A stretch of 61,145 bases of DNA, taken from assembly GCA_022564665.1 (NCBI GenBank), contig JADFKZ010000003.1:1-61145 (forward strand). Reading direction: 5' to 3'. Shown in pieces: positions 41,498 to 49,946 of the stretch; the first letter of the stretch is position 1, and each line of letters begins with the position of its first letter. Source of the stretch: Planctomycetota bacterium (GTDB lineage: Bacteria; Planctomycetota; Phycisphaerae; Phycisphaerales; SM1A02). The position numbers and the translations under genes were made by a program. Under the pieces are notes generated by a model. It was not told the origin of the DNA. It did no database searches and was given only the letters and a program-made list of their open reading frames with translations.

Positions 41498-42590
41498 GGG
41501 CAACGAGAACGAACTCGGTGCCGCACTCCCCGCAAACGCCGCGGCCGTGCGTGAGCGGGGTCTTCAGCAGGCTGTGGTGACAGCCGCGGCAACGCACGTG
41601 CTGCCCGTCGTAGGATTGGGACAGCTGGAAACGATACAGCCGTACCGTCATCGCCACGATCAGTCCCATGCCCGTCAGATGGAGGGCCAGTTGAAGATCC
41701 CCCGCCAGAGTGTCAAACCACCGGACCAGACCCCGCGTGAGTCCGAAGCGGCTGACGATTTCCATGACAATCCAATAGGTGATCCACGACGCCACCACGG
41801 CAATGACCACCGAACGCACCTTCGGGGTCGACAGCCGCTCGTCGATCGAATGACTCCACTGTCCGCAATGGACCGTCCCCCCACAGACGGGACACCGGCC
41901 CCGACCGAGGTCGTCGAAAGCGACGCCACGGCAGGAGCTGCCGCAGGCGAAGCATGGGTGCTGAAGTGAAAGCCGGCGGGCGTGGCGGTTGTAGAGTACA
42001 CCCGCGATAGCGCCGGCGGCGCTCATGGCCCCGACGGTGGCGGCCAGAAACACGATGGTCAGTGCGTGTCTGGTCCCGGAGGCCGAAAGCCAGGTGATCG
42101 CGCCGACGAGCGCGCCACCGCCGCCCGCGGCCGCACCGACGGCCAGCCAGCCATCGCGCCGGCAGAAGAGATCGGCGAAGATGAAGGCTCGCCAGCGCAG
42201 CCGCACGCGGTTGGCCCGCCCCCCGATAGGACCCAGCGCCCAGAGCCACACCGTGACCAGGCAAACGCCAAGCATGCCCGCCAACATGTCCTGATATGTG
42301 ATGTTCCGCCGCAGCACTCCCATGCCCTGCGTCAGCTCATCAAGCCCCGTCCACAGCAGCACCGCCAACCCCGCCAGCCACGGCAACCCCATCCACCGCG
42401 TCCGGCTCAGCAACAACGTCAGGACCCCGAACGCCAGCATGTGTATCAGCTTGTCCGGGGCGGGCTGCAACTTTGTCCCCAGCCCGAGCCCCGGCCAATG
42501 CGTGCCCAGGGTCAGGGCCAGCCAGTAGACCACGAACAGGAGCCGCCACGGTCGGGCCTCGCGCCTCAAGCGGTCGGCGTCACGCCTCAC
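41478..42590 (-). CDS. VanZ-like membrane protein with zinc-ribbon motifs
   Basis: 370 residues from GTG 42590, overlapping the parA stop by four bases. The first part is VanZ-like: LLFVVYWLALTLGTHWPGLG, PDKLIHMLAFGVLTLLLSR and TGLDELTQGMGVLRRNITYQ (the H-F and E-x-x-Q motifs are typical), with several helices. A second part has more helices and two Cys-rich sites: CFACGSSC with CPVCGGTVHC, and CRGCHH with CGECG, as in zinc ribbons. VanZ-type proteins are poorly understood. The fusion with two zinc ribbons is distinctive. The C-terminus comes from repeat E. Confidence 0.7.
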   Translation of the reverse strand: MRRDADRLRREARPWRLLFVVYWLALTLGTHWPGLGLGTKLQPAPDKLIHMLAFGVLTLLLSRTRWMGLPWLAGLAVLLWTGLDELTQGMGVLRRNITYQDMLAGMLGVCLVTVWLWALGPIGGRANRVRLRWRAFIFADLFCRRDGWLAVGAAAGGGGALVGAITWLSASGTRHALTIVFLAATVGAMSAAGAIAGVLYNRHARRLSLQHPCFACGSSCRGVAFDDLGRGRCPVCGGTVHCGQWSHSIDERLSTPKVRSVVIAVVASWITYWIVMEIVSRFGLTRGLVRWFDTLAGDLQLALHLTGMGLIVAMTVRLYRFQLSQSYDGQHVRCRGCHHSLLKTPLTHGRGVCGECGTEFVLVAPDQVTE

Positions 42591-43531
42591 TGAACGGGAT
42601 CCGGCGCCGTAGAGATCCGAGGCGGTGGCTCGGCCGCAACCGGGACCCGCTCTTGAGGCGCGGTGGATGCAGGCAAGGTGACGATCTCGGGTGCGGCCGG
42701 GAGCTGCTGGGTCTCGGCGACCAGGCGCTCGGCGAGCTTTCGGTAGTCGTTGGCACCGGCGCACCAGGGCGCGTAGTCAAAGATCGTCTTCCCGAAACTC
42801 GGGGCCTCGGCGAGTTTGACATTCCGACGAACCGGAGGCCGCAGCACCCGACAGTTCCTCCAGGGCACCTCTTGGGACCGCGCGGCGTCGAAGAACGCAT
42901 CCAGGTCGGCGATCACTTCTCTGGCCAGCGTCGTCTGGGCCTCGTGCATGCACACCACGATCGCCGTTACCTGCAGGGCCGGGTTCACCGATCGACGAAC
43001 CAACTGAACGGTCTGAAGCAGCTTCCCCACGCCCTGTAACGCGAGAAAGTGCGCCTGCATGGGTACGAAGACCTCCCCGGCCAGCGACAGCGCGTTGAGC
43101 GTAAGCAAACCGAGGCTGGGTGGACAGTCCACGAAGACGAAGTCATAGGAATCGGTGAAGGCTGCGAGCTTGTGTCGAAGGAGACGCTGGCGGTCGGGGT
43201 GATCGGCCAGCTCCGCCTCCGCCCCCGCCAGATCGACCTCGGCGGGGATGACATCCAGGCTCTCCCGGGCACGAACGAGGCAGTGGGTCACCTCGCAGGC
43301 GGGGTCGATGAGCAGGTCGTAGACGCTGTGGCCGTCAGGGGAGATATCGATCCCCAGGTGCAGGGTCAGGTGAGCCTGGGGGTCCAGATCGATCAGGCAG
43401 ACGCGCCGGCCGGCCTCCGCCAGCGCCGCGCCGAGGTTAACCGCGGTGGTGGTCTTGCCCACGCCCCCCTTCTGGTTCAATACCGCGATCGTCCGAACAG
43501 GGCGGTCGGCGCCGCACGTGGTCCCTGCCAT
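42587..43531 (-). CDS. parA: ParA/Soj family ATPase
   Basis: 314 residues from the ATG at 43531. ParA drives chromosome segregation with ParB. The deviant Walker A is VLNQKGGVGKTTTAVNLGAA, followed by VCLIDLDPQAHLTLHLGID and the Walker B FVFVDCPPSLGLLTLNAL. The later part (PWRNCRVLRPPVRRNVKLAE, PSFGKTIFDYAP) is typical of Soj. The C-terminal ~45 residues are Pro/Ala-rich and not conserved. ParB is 16 kb away (59116) rather than adjacent. A VanZ-like gene is coupled downstream. Confidence 0.92.
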   Translation of the reverse strand: MAGTTCGADRPVRTIAVLNQKGGVGKTTTAVNLGAALAEAGRRVCLIDLDPQAHLTLHLGIDISPDGHSVYDLLIDPACEVTHCLVRARESLDVIPAEVDLAGAEAELADHPDRQRLLRHKLAAFTDSYDFVFVDCPPSLGLLTLNALSLAGEVFVPMQAHFLALQGVGKLLQTVQLVRRSVNPALQVTAIVVCMHEAQTTLAREVIADLDAFFDAARSQEVPWRNCRVLRPPVRRNVKLAEAPSFGKTIFDYAPWCAGANDYRKLAERLVAETQQLPAAPEIVTLPASTAPQERVPVAAEPPPRISTAPDPVQ

Positions 43532-43538
43532 CACCGAG

Positions 43539-43544
43539 AGTATA
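43539..43544 (-). promoter_or_regulatory. Candidate -10 element, parA
   Basis: TATACT on the minus strand ends seven bases before the parA ATG; no ribosome binding site is visible. Confidence 0.4.
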
Positions 43545-43597
43545 TCGTCCCAGGGATCCCCGCCCGGCCATAACCGTCGCGCTGGGCGCCTCTGCGC

Positions 43598-44347
43598 ATG
43601 CCCACGATCACCGACACCGCGATCTGCATTCGCCGCTGGGACTACTCGGAGTTCTCCCAGACCGTGAGCCTCTTCGGCCGCGACCATGGGATCACCCGCG
43701 GTCTCGTCAAAGGTGCCAAACGAGCCCGAGGCTCATTCGGCGGAGGACTCGACCTGCTCACCTGCGGCGAAGTCGTGGCCATCATCAAGCCGGGGCGGGA
43801 CCTCGCCACAGTGACCCAGTGGCACCTGCTGGAGACCTACCCGGCGCTGCGGCAACGGCTCGACGCCAACCGGGCGGGTCTTTATATGGCCGACCTGATC
43901 CACCTCATGCTCGTAGAGCACGACCCGCACCCGGCGCTCTTCGAGGCGCTCAGAACAGCTCTGGGAAACCTCGATGACGCCCCGAGGACGTTGCTTGGAT
44001 TCCAATGGAAGCTGCTGTGCGAGACCGGGTATCGGCCGCGGCTGGATACCGACGCCCAAACGGGCAGGGCACTTCCCCAAGAGGGGCCGAACCTGGCATT
44101 CTCCCCTTCCGCCGGGGGTGCGGTCGCCGACACGGGCGCCGCCGATCGGTGGCGAGTCCGCCGACGGACGATCGACCTCATACGGGCCATCGCCGCCGGC
44201 AAGCCGTGCGGGGGTGAGGACCGGAAGCTCGTCGAACATGCCAACCGCCTTCTGGCCGCCTACATCCGCGAGCTGCTGGGAAATGAGCCCAAGACCACGC
44301 GGTGGGCGTTCGGCGCTGGCGGTCCTCAAGACCCGCACGCGGACTGA
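43598..44347 (+). CDS. recO: DNA repair protein RecO
   Basis: 249 residues. RecO loads RecA with RecR on single-stranded DNA. The N-terminal OB fold is recognisable: DTAICIRRWDYSEFSQTVSL, FGRDHGITRGLVKGAKRARG and FGGGLDLLTCGEVVAI. The helical C-terminal part contains LLGFQWKLLCETGYRPRLD. The four-Cys zinc motif of some RecO proteins is absent, as in many others. It is divergent from parA with a ~65-base gap. Confidence 0.9.
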   Translation: MPTITDTAICIRRWDYSEFSQTVSLFGRDHGITRGLVKGAKRARGSFGGGLDLLTCGEVVAIIKPGRDLATVTQWHLLETYPALRQRLDANRAGLYMADLIHLMLVEHDPHPALFEALRTALGNLDDAPRTLLGFQWKLLCETGYRPRLDTDAQTGRALPQEGPNLAFSPSAGGAVADTGAADRWRVRRRTIDLIRAIAAGKPCGGEDRKLVEHANRLLAAYIRELLGNEPKTTRWAFGAGGPQDPHAD

Positions 44348-44471
44348 CCTCGAGGCCTCCTCTCTTACCTGATCAGACCAGGATAGTGCCCGGCGGTCTG
44401 CCGGCCGCCATTTGATTCCAGCGTCCAAAGCGAGGAACCGATAGGGGGAGCACTCCTGGATTGTCCTGAAG

Positions 44472-45953
44472 ATGCTGGAAAAAGTCCTGGCCTGTCCAAA
44501 CCTGCCGACTCTGCCCACCGTGGCGGTCGATCTGCTGAAGCTGACCCGCGACCCCGAGGTTGATCTGGCCGATATCGGTCGGCTGGTCGAAAAGGACGTG
44601 GCGCTGTCCGGAAAAATCCTCAGGACCGTCAACTCCAGCTACTACGGCCTTTCCCAGCCCTGCCCGACGATCAACCGCGCGTTGGCCTATCTCGGTCTCA
44701 ACACGGTCAAGTCGCTCGTCTTGGGCTTCAGCCTTGTGGATTTGAGCCGGCAGTGCAAGGATGGCTTCGACCTCATCAACTACTGGCGCCGCGGCCTTTT
44801 CAGCGCCGCGGCCGCTCGCCGAATCGCACAAGTGACTGACTCGTGCGATCCCGATGAGACGTTTCTCGCGGCACTGATGCAGGACATCGGCATGCTGGCG
44901 ATGCATACCGCCCTGGGCAAGCAGTACCAGCAAGTGGTGGCGCAGGCCGGCGGTGACCACGCCCAACTGCCACGCCACGAGACCGTCTGCCTCGGATTCT
45001 CGCACCCCGAGGCCGGGGCGCGTCTCGGCGAGCGCTGGCGTCTTCCCAAGAATCTCGTGAATCCGATCCGTCTACACCACCGCTCGGCGGCGGCGGCGGG
45101 TGATCCGATGGTTGCCACCGTGGTTCTGGGGTTTCAGATCTCCAACCTGGTGACAAGCAGCCAACCGCAGTCAGCCCTCCAGATCGTCGACAGGATCGCC
45201 AAGAACGTCTTCGATCTCAACGCCGGGGAACGCAGGGCTCTGATCTTCTCCACCCTCGAGGACGCACGCGAGCTGTGCGGTCTGCTTGAAGTTGAGGTTG
45301 GCGAATTTCCGGATGCGGCCGCCATTCTCGCGGAAGCAGATGATGCACTGATCAAGCACCAGTTCGACGTGCGACGAGAGGCTGAGCAGCTGCGACAGAC
45401 ACGGGATGCGCTTGCCCGGCAGGCACTGACCGACGACCTCACCGGCATCGGGAACCGCAAGAAGTTCGATTCTGAGCTGGGGGCGCGGTTCGATCAGGCC
45501 AAGACGTGGAAGGGATGTCTGGGGCTGATCATCGCCGATGCCGACAAGTTCAAGATGCTCAACGACACGTTCGGTCACCAGGCCGGCGATGAAGTCCTCC
45601 GGGAGATCGCACGGCGGCTGGCCCAGACCACAGGCAATGAGGGCATCGTGTGCCGCTACGGCGGCGAGGAGTTCGCCGTCATCCTGCCGGGAGCCACCCG
45701 AACAGATGCCGCGAGGATCGCCGAGCGGCTCAGGAAGGCCATAGAGGGCCAGCCGTTTCGCCTGACCGACGCCGCGGCCGAGTCGGTGCCGGTCACGGCC
45801 AGCTTCGGCGTCGCCGCGCTTGAGCCCGCCGTGTCGATGACGCTGCCCCGCCGGCAGCTGCTCATTCAGCTGGCGGACAACTCGCTGTATGCCGCAAAGC
45901 GGGCGGGACGCAACTGCGTCCGTGTGTTCAATCCCAAGGTCACCGCAGCCTGA
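44472..45953 (+). CDS. HDOD-GGDEF diguanylate cyclase
   Basis: 493 residues. An HDOD domain (~1-210) begins LPTLPTVAVDLLKLTRDPEV and continues LSGKILRTVNSSYYGLSQPC, AALMQDIGMLAMH. A linker with a short coiled coil (DVRREAEQLRQTRDALARQA) leads to a GGDEF domain starting LTDDLTGIGNRKKFDSELG, with the active site RYGGEEFAVILPG near residue 396. It should make c-di-GMP. No RxxD inhibitory site is seen at the usual place upstream. HDOD presumably senses or recruits a partner. It lies between recO and a repeat-filled gap. Confidence 0.92.
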   Translation: MLEKVLACPNLPTLPTVAVDLLKLTRDPEVDLADIGRLVEKDVALSGKILRTVNSSYYGLSQPCPTINRALAYLGLNTVKSLVLGFSLVDLSRQCKDGFDLINYWRRGLFSAAAARRIAQVTDSCDPDETFLAALMQDIGMLAMHTALGKQYQQVVAQAGGDHAQLPRHETVCLGFSHPEAGARLGERWRLPKNLVNPIRLHHRSAAAAGDPMVATVVLGFQISNLVTSSQPQSALQIVDRIAKNVFDLNAGERRALIFSTLEDARELCGLLEVEVGEFPDAAAILAEADDALIKHQFDVRREAEQLRQTRDALARQALTDDLTGIGNRKKFDSELGARFDQAKTWKGCLGLIIADADKFKMLNDTFGHQAGDEVLREIARRLAQTTGNEGIVCRYGGEEFAVILPGATRTDAARIAERLRKAIEGQPFRLTDAAAESVPVTASFGVAALEPAVSMTLPRRQLLIQLADNSLYAAKRAGRNCVRVFNPKVTAA

Positions 45954-45956
45954 TCC

Positions 45957-46015
45957 AGAAGATTCAGCGCGGGGGCCGCAGAGAAAGAAGCTGTCGGCTA
46001 TCAGCCGCAGGTGTG
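45957..46015 (+). repeat. Partial family C module followed by family D
   Basis: GAAGATTCAGCGCGGGGGCC resembles the left module of family C (GAAGATTCACCGCGGAGGGC). GCTGTCGGCTATCAGCCGC is family D. It lies in the convergent gap between the HDOD-GGDEF and M16 genes. Confidence 0.5.
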
Positions 46016-46065
46016 GCGACCGTATTCTCTTGCCGAAAGCCGATCACCAATAGCCATTGTTTCAC

Positions 46066-47286
46066 CTACTCCGGGCGAAGGTGGCCGGTGACCAGAGGAC
46101 GAAACGGGTACCGGCAGTACAACTCGCGCAAGTCGTTGAGCGTGACGGCGTTGATCCGTTGAAGCTCCGCATCCAGCGAGCGGTACTCGCCGGTTGAGGT
46201 CCACAGGCGTCCGAGCCGGTGCATCCGCCCCGCCGGGACCTCTCCCTGAAGCGTGGCCCCGGTGGCGATCTTGCTGCGGACCCGGACCAGATCGTCGGCC
46301 GAGAGCGTCTCGGGGAGCCGGCGGATCTGCTGCATCATCACCTTATGGACCTCGTCGGCGTCGCCGGGGGAGCACGTGGCGAAGAGAAGGAACAGCCCGA
46401 CCCCATCATGGCCCTCATACTGCGCCTGGGCCTCCTCGGCGAGCCCTGTCTCCACGAGGGCCCAGTAGAACCGCGATCCCTCCGCCCCCCCGAGGATCTG
46501 CGCCAGAATCGCCGCCGCGTAGCGATCCTCCTCGGCGATGGCCGGGGCGGGGGCCGCCATGATCGTGTAGTCGCGGCTCACCTTCGCCGAGGAGATCGAA
46601 ACCTCCTGTTGGGTGTAGGAAAGCGGGGGATATGATCGGGCTGCCCCGATCCTCTGCCACGTGCTGGTGTGTCGCTGAAGCTCGCGGCAGATGGCGTCAA
46701 AGTCGAGCCGGCCCGCAAGGGCGACCGTGATGTTGTCGCTGGAGTATCGCCGCCGGAAGTACGCGGCCATCTGGTCCTGGCGCATGGCATCCACCGTCTG
46801 GCGGGTGCCCAAGACGCGGTGACTGAGCCGAGAGCCCTGATAGAAGGCTTCCATCGTCTGCTCATAAAGGACCCAGAACGGCTGGTCCTCGTACATGGCA
46901 ATCTCTTCGAGGATGACCTTTTTTTCATCGTCGAAATCCTGGGCGCGAATGGCGGGACGGAGGATATCGGCAAGGATCTCGGCGGCGCGAGGCAGGTGCT
47001 CCGGCAACAGGTGCGCCCAGAACGCGGTCATCTCGCTGGTCGTAAATGCGTTGTGGTCCGCGCCGATGGAGTCGAACTCGCGGTCGATATCCGCAGCAGT
47101 CCTGGTCTGCGAGCCCTTAAACATCATGTGCTCGAGAAAATGGCTCACGCCCATCAGCGCCGGTTCTTCATCGCGGGCCCCGGTCTTGACGAAGAAGCCG
47201 ATGGCGGCGGTGTGAGCCTCGGGATCAACTTCCCCAAGCACAACCAGCTCGTTGGGCAGGGTCGCGCGGCAGAACTCCACCGTCAT
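46066..47286 (-). CDS. M16 family zinc peptidase
   Basis: 406 residues. The inverted zinc motif HxxEH is HFLEH (His49, Glu52, His53), with the distal Glu in EKKVILEEIAMYED. Other family segments are GFFVKTGARDEEP, FDSIGADHNAFTTSEMTAFW and the second-domain LAQILGGAEGSRFYWALVE with an R-YxxY-like region in the C-terminal half. It starts three bases after the stop of the methyltransferase gene on the same strand, so they form a two-gene unit. The substrate is unknown. No signal peptide is seen, so it is likely cytoplasmic. Confidence 0.92.
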   Translation of the reverse strand: MTVEFCRATLPNELVVLGEVDPEAHTAAIGFFVKTGARDEEPALMGVSHFLEHMMFKGSQTRTAADIDREFDSIGADHNAFTTSEMTAFWAHLLPEHLPRAAEILADILRPAIRAQDFDDEKKVILEEIAMYEDQPFWVLYEQTMEAFYQGSRLSHRVLGTRQTVDAMRQDQMAAYFRRRYSSDNITVALAGRLDFDAICRELQRHTSTWQRIGAARSYPPLSYTQQEVSISSAKVSRDYTIMAAPAPAIAEEDRYAAAILAQILGGAEGSRFYWALVETGLAEEAQAQYEGHDGVGLFLLFATCSPGDADEVHKVMMQQIRRLPETLSADDLVRVRSKIATGATLQGEVPAGRMHRLGRLWTSTGEYRSLDAELQRINAVTLNDLRELYCRYPFRPLVTGHLRPE

Positions 47287-47291
47287 TTGGG

Positions 47292-47942
47292 TTAGCTTCG
47301 CCGCCCAAAGACCGCCCGGATCCGTCTGACCGGAGGATCTTCGTCATCGAGGAAGGAACAGACCGGCCCGTCGGGGATCAACCCCACGTCAGCGGTCGTC
47401 TGGAGAAGCTCAGCTTCCGTAAGCGGCCACGGCGGCCCTCCCGCAACCGGCACCGGGGTATCGGTCACACGACCGATGACCAGCAGTCGCCCGTGCGGTG
47501 TCAAGAGGTTTTCCAGCGCCCTGACGGCGTCGCCGACGCGGTCGGGGCTAAGGGACTCGATGTTGTTGATCTCCACCACGAGATCGAATCGATGCGCCCA
47601 ACGCGGTGGGGGATTGAACAAATCGGCCTGGACATATCCTTCCACGTGGTCGGGATCGAGGCTCCTGGCCCATTTGATCGCCGTCGGGCTGCAATCAAAC
47701 CCCGTGACCTCGTAGCCGCGACTCATGACCTCGCGGGCATCCTCGCCGAGCCCACAGCCAACCATGGCCACCCGGGCCCCGCATCGGACCAGGGAGGGCG
47801 CGACGGCGTTGAGCCAGTTGACCAGTGCGGGGTTCGGCCCCCGATGCGCCCAGGGGATCCGGTCCGGGTCGCCCGCAGCTTCAGCATAGATCGACTCAAA
47901 ATAGTCAATCGAGGTCGTGAGCAACTCGGTTGTGGTCGCCAT
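47292..47942 (-). CDS. Class I SAM-dependent methyltransferase
   Basis: 216 residues. Motif I is VAMVGCGLGEDAREVMSRGY (~residues 58-77), motif II YEVTGFDCSPTAIKWARS, then VEGYVQADLFNPPPRW and FDLVVEINNIESL. The start resembles IPWAHRGPNPALVNWL of thiopurine/halide-type methyltransferases. Small-molecule methylation is likely but the substrate cannot be told. It is upstream of, and transcribed with, the M16 peptidase. Confidence 0.85.
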   Translation of the reverse strand: MATTTELLTTSIDYFESIYAEAAGDPDRIPWAHRGPNPALVNWLNAVAPSLVRCGARVAMVGCGLGEDAREVMSRGYEVTGFDCSPTAIKWARSLDPDHVEGYVQADLFNPPPRWAHRFDLVVEINNIESLSPDRVGDAVRALENLLTPHGRLLVIGRVTDTPVPVAGGPPWPLTEAELLQTTADVGLIPDGPVCSFLDDEDPPVRRIRAVFGRRS

Positions 47943-48111
47943 GGCCGGCTCCCATCGGCTTCACCAGGAGGGCCCCTTGAGGCCGTGATAGGATAACCCA
48001 TCGGGAGTCCGGCCGCCACAGAATCGCGTAACTTAGGTGCAAGTGGCGACTTGCACACATGGAGCAGAGGCGAAATTTTCCCCACCGTTCGCCGTTGTTC
48101 TGCGTCCAATC

Positions 48112-48140
48112 GGGCTGTCAGCTCTCAGCTCTCGGCAAGA
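48112..48140 (+). repeat. Family D repeat
   Basis: GGGCTGTCAGCTCTCAGCTC and TCGGCAAGAG. It lies in the 226-base gap 47943-48168, in which no gene is seen. Confidence 0.45.
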
Positions 48141-48168
48141 GAACATGGTCGGCATCCCACGGACGGAC

Positions 48169-49668
48169 CTACCCATGCACCATCCGCCCCTCCGTGGCCA
48201 GGGCCGCCTCGTGGATCGCCTCGGCCATGGTGGGGTGGGCGTGCACGGTGGAGATGATGTCCTCGGCGGTGGCCTCCAGCCGTTTGGCCAACCCCAGCTC
48301 CGCGATGAGCTCCGAAGCGTCGGTTCCAATAATGTGAGCGCCGAGGATCTCGCCGTAGGGCTTTGAGGTGATGATCTTGATGAAGCCCTCATTGGCGCCG
48401 ACCGCGACCGCCTTGCCGTGGCTCTTGAGCGAGCAGACACCGACCTGGTGGTCGATCTGCTGCCCAATGACCTCGCGTTCAGTGAGCCCGATCGAGGCGA
48501 TCTGCGGGTTGCAGTAGGTGCAGGCGGGGATCGAGTCGTAGTCGACTCCCAGTGTGCGATGGCCGGCAAGACGTTCCACACACGCCACCGCCTCTTCCAT
48601 GGCCACGTGGGCCAGCCACGGCGGGCCGATCACGTCGCCGACGGCATGGATCCCAGGGGCGGAAGTCAGGTACGTCGGCTCGGCGACATCCCGATAGGCG
48701 ACCTTGATGTGGTCCCGATCGATGGCCACGTTCAGATCGTCCGCAAACAGCCCGTCAAAGCGTCCTGCGACGCCGACCGCCACCAGGACCACGTCGCAGT
48801 CGACCCGCAGCGTCTTGGGCTCGTCCTTGGCGTCTACGATCGTCGCCACGACCCCGGCGGCCTTCTTCGTCTTCGACGAAGATTGCTGCAGATCGAGGGT
48901 CTTGATCGTGTGGCCGGTGTGAAAGGTCATGCCCTGCTTGGCAAATACCCGCTGGGCGAGCTTGGAGATGTCGTCATCCTCGACGGGCAGGATGCGGTCA
49001 AGCAGCTCCACGACCGTCACCTTGGTGCCGAAAGCGTTGAAGAAGTAGGCGAACTCCATGCCGATCGCACCGGAACCGACGATCAGTATCGACGTTGGCT
49101 GCTTCGGCAGGTTCAACGCCTCGTAGGAGGAAATGACGGTCCTGCCGTCCCAGGGAGCGACGGAAAGCTCCTTGGGCGCCGCTCCCGTGGCGATGAGAAC
49201 GTGGCTGGCTGTGAGCGATTGCGTCACCGCGCTGCCGGAGCCGTGGTAGTAATCCCCAGCGGGCTTTAGTACCTCCACCCGGACGGGGCTGTGAGCGGTC
49301 TTGTGGCTTGTGATCCGGGCGTGGCCCTGGAAGTGATCCACCTTGTTCTTGCGGAACAGGAAGGCGATCCCCTTGCTCATGCGGCCGGCGATGTCGCGGC
49401 TGCTGCCCACGACTTTCTTAAAGTCAACGCGAACCTTCTCGAAGCTGAGGCCCCAGCTGGCCCCGTCAATGACCGCCTCGCGATAAAGCTCGGCACAGTG
49501 CAGGAGGGCCTTGGAGGGGATGCAGCCCCAGTTCAGGCAGACCCCTCCCAGGTTGTCCCGCTCGATGCACGCGGTCTTGAGGCCGAGCTGGCTGGCGCGG
49601 ATGGCGCCCACGTAGCCACCCGGGCCTCCTCCGATGACGATCAGGTCGTAGTGCTTCGCGTCAGCCAC
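48169..49668 (-). CDS. lpd: Dihydrolipoyl dehydrogenase
   Basis: 499 residues from a GTG start; AAAGGA lies upstream. Lpd re-oxidises dihydrolipoamide in 2-oxoacid dehydrogenase or glycine cleavage complexes. The FAD site is IVIGGGPGGYVGAIRASQLG, the redox pair Cys44 and Cys49 in GGVCLNWGCIPSKALLH, and the C-terminal catalytic His-Glu in STVHAHPTMAEAIHEAA. An extra loop near residues 255-275 (QSSSKTKKAAGV) makes it longer than usual. No dehydrogenase complex gene is nearby. Confidence 0.96.
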   Translation of the reverse strand: MADAKHYDLIVIGGGPGGYVGAIRASQLGLKTACIERDNLGGVCLNWGCIPSKALLHCAELYREAVIDGASWGLSFEKVRVDFKKVVGSSRDIAGRMSKGIAFLFRKNKVDHFQGHARITSHKTAHSPVRVEVLKPAGDYYHGSGSAVTQSLTASHVLIATGAAPKELSVAPWDGRTVISSYEALNLPKQPTSILIVGSGAIGMEFAYFFNAFGTKVTVVELLDRILPVEDDDISKLAQRVFAKQGMTFHTGHTIKTLDLQQSSSKTKKAAGVVATIVDAKDEPKTLRVDCDVVLVAVGVAGRFDGLFADDLNVAIDRDHIKVAYRDVAEPTYLTSAPGIHAVGDVIGPPWLAHVAMEEAVACVERLAGHRTLGVDYDSIPACTYCNPQIASIGLTEREVIGQQIDHQVGVCSLKSHGKAVAVGANEGFIKIITSKPYGEILGAHIIGTDASELIAELGLAKRLEATAEDIISTVHAHPTMAEAIHEAALATEGRMVHG

Positions 49669-49932
49669 GATTCGGTCCTTTGCAGGTGATCCGTAGACGT
49701 TTGAAGGCGGGCATTGTAACGAGAAGCTGATGCACGTCCGACCCTGTGCTTATGGGACCGATGAACGCGCCGGAATCACGCGGCCAATTGCAGGGGCGCC
49801 CAAGCGCTGGACCGGTTCGGTCGATGTACTTGAGAAAACCTCAATCACCGGCCGAGGGCCCGCGCCGCCAGACGCGGCCCCCACCGGCGGTCCGTGCCGC
49901 CCACGGCATCGCGAGAGTAGGGCGGAAGATGG

Positions 49933-49939
49933 AGGGAGG
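49933..49939 (+). promoter_or_regulatory. Shine-Dalgarno sequence that decides an ATC start
   Basis: AGGGAGG lies seven bases before the ATC at 49947. An in-frame TGA at 49941-49943 excludes any earlier start. The next possible standard start (GTG 49983) is 43 bases from the site and would cut into the transmembrane helix. Confidence 0.6.
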
Positions 49940-49946
49940 CTGACCG

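Noticed and set aside
40225-41580. 451-codon plus-strand ORF opposite murJ
   Set aside because: murJ is unmistakable on the other strand, and the ORF product is Gln/His/Arg-rich without domains.
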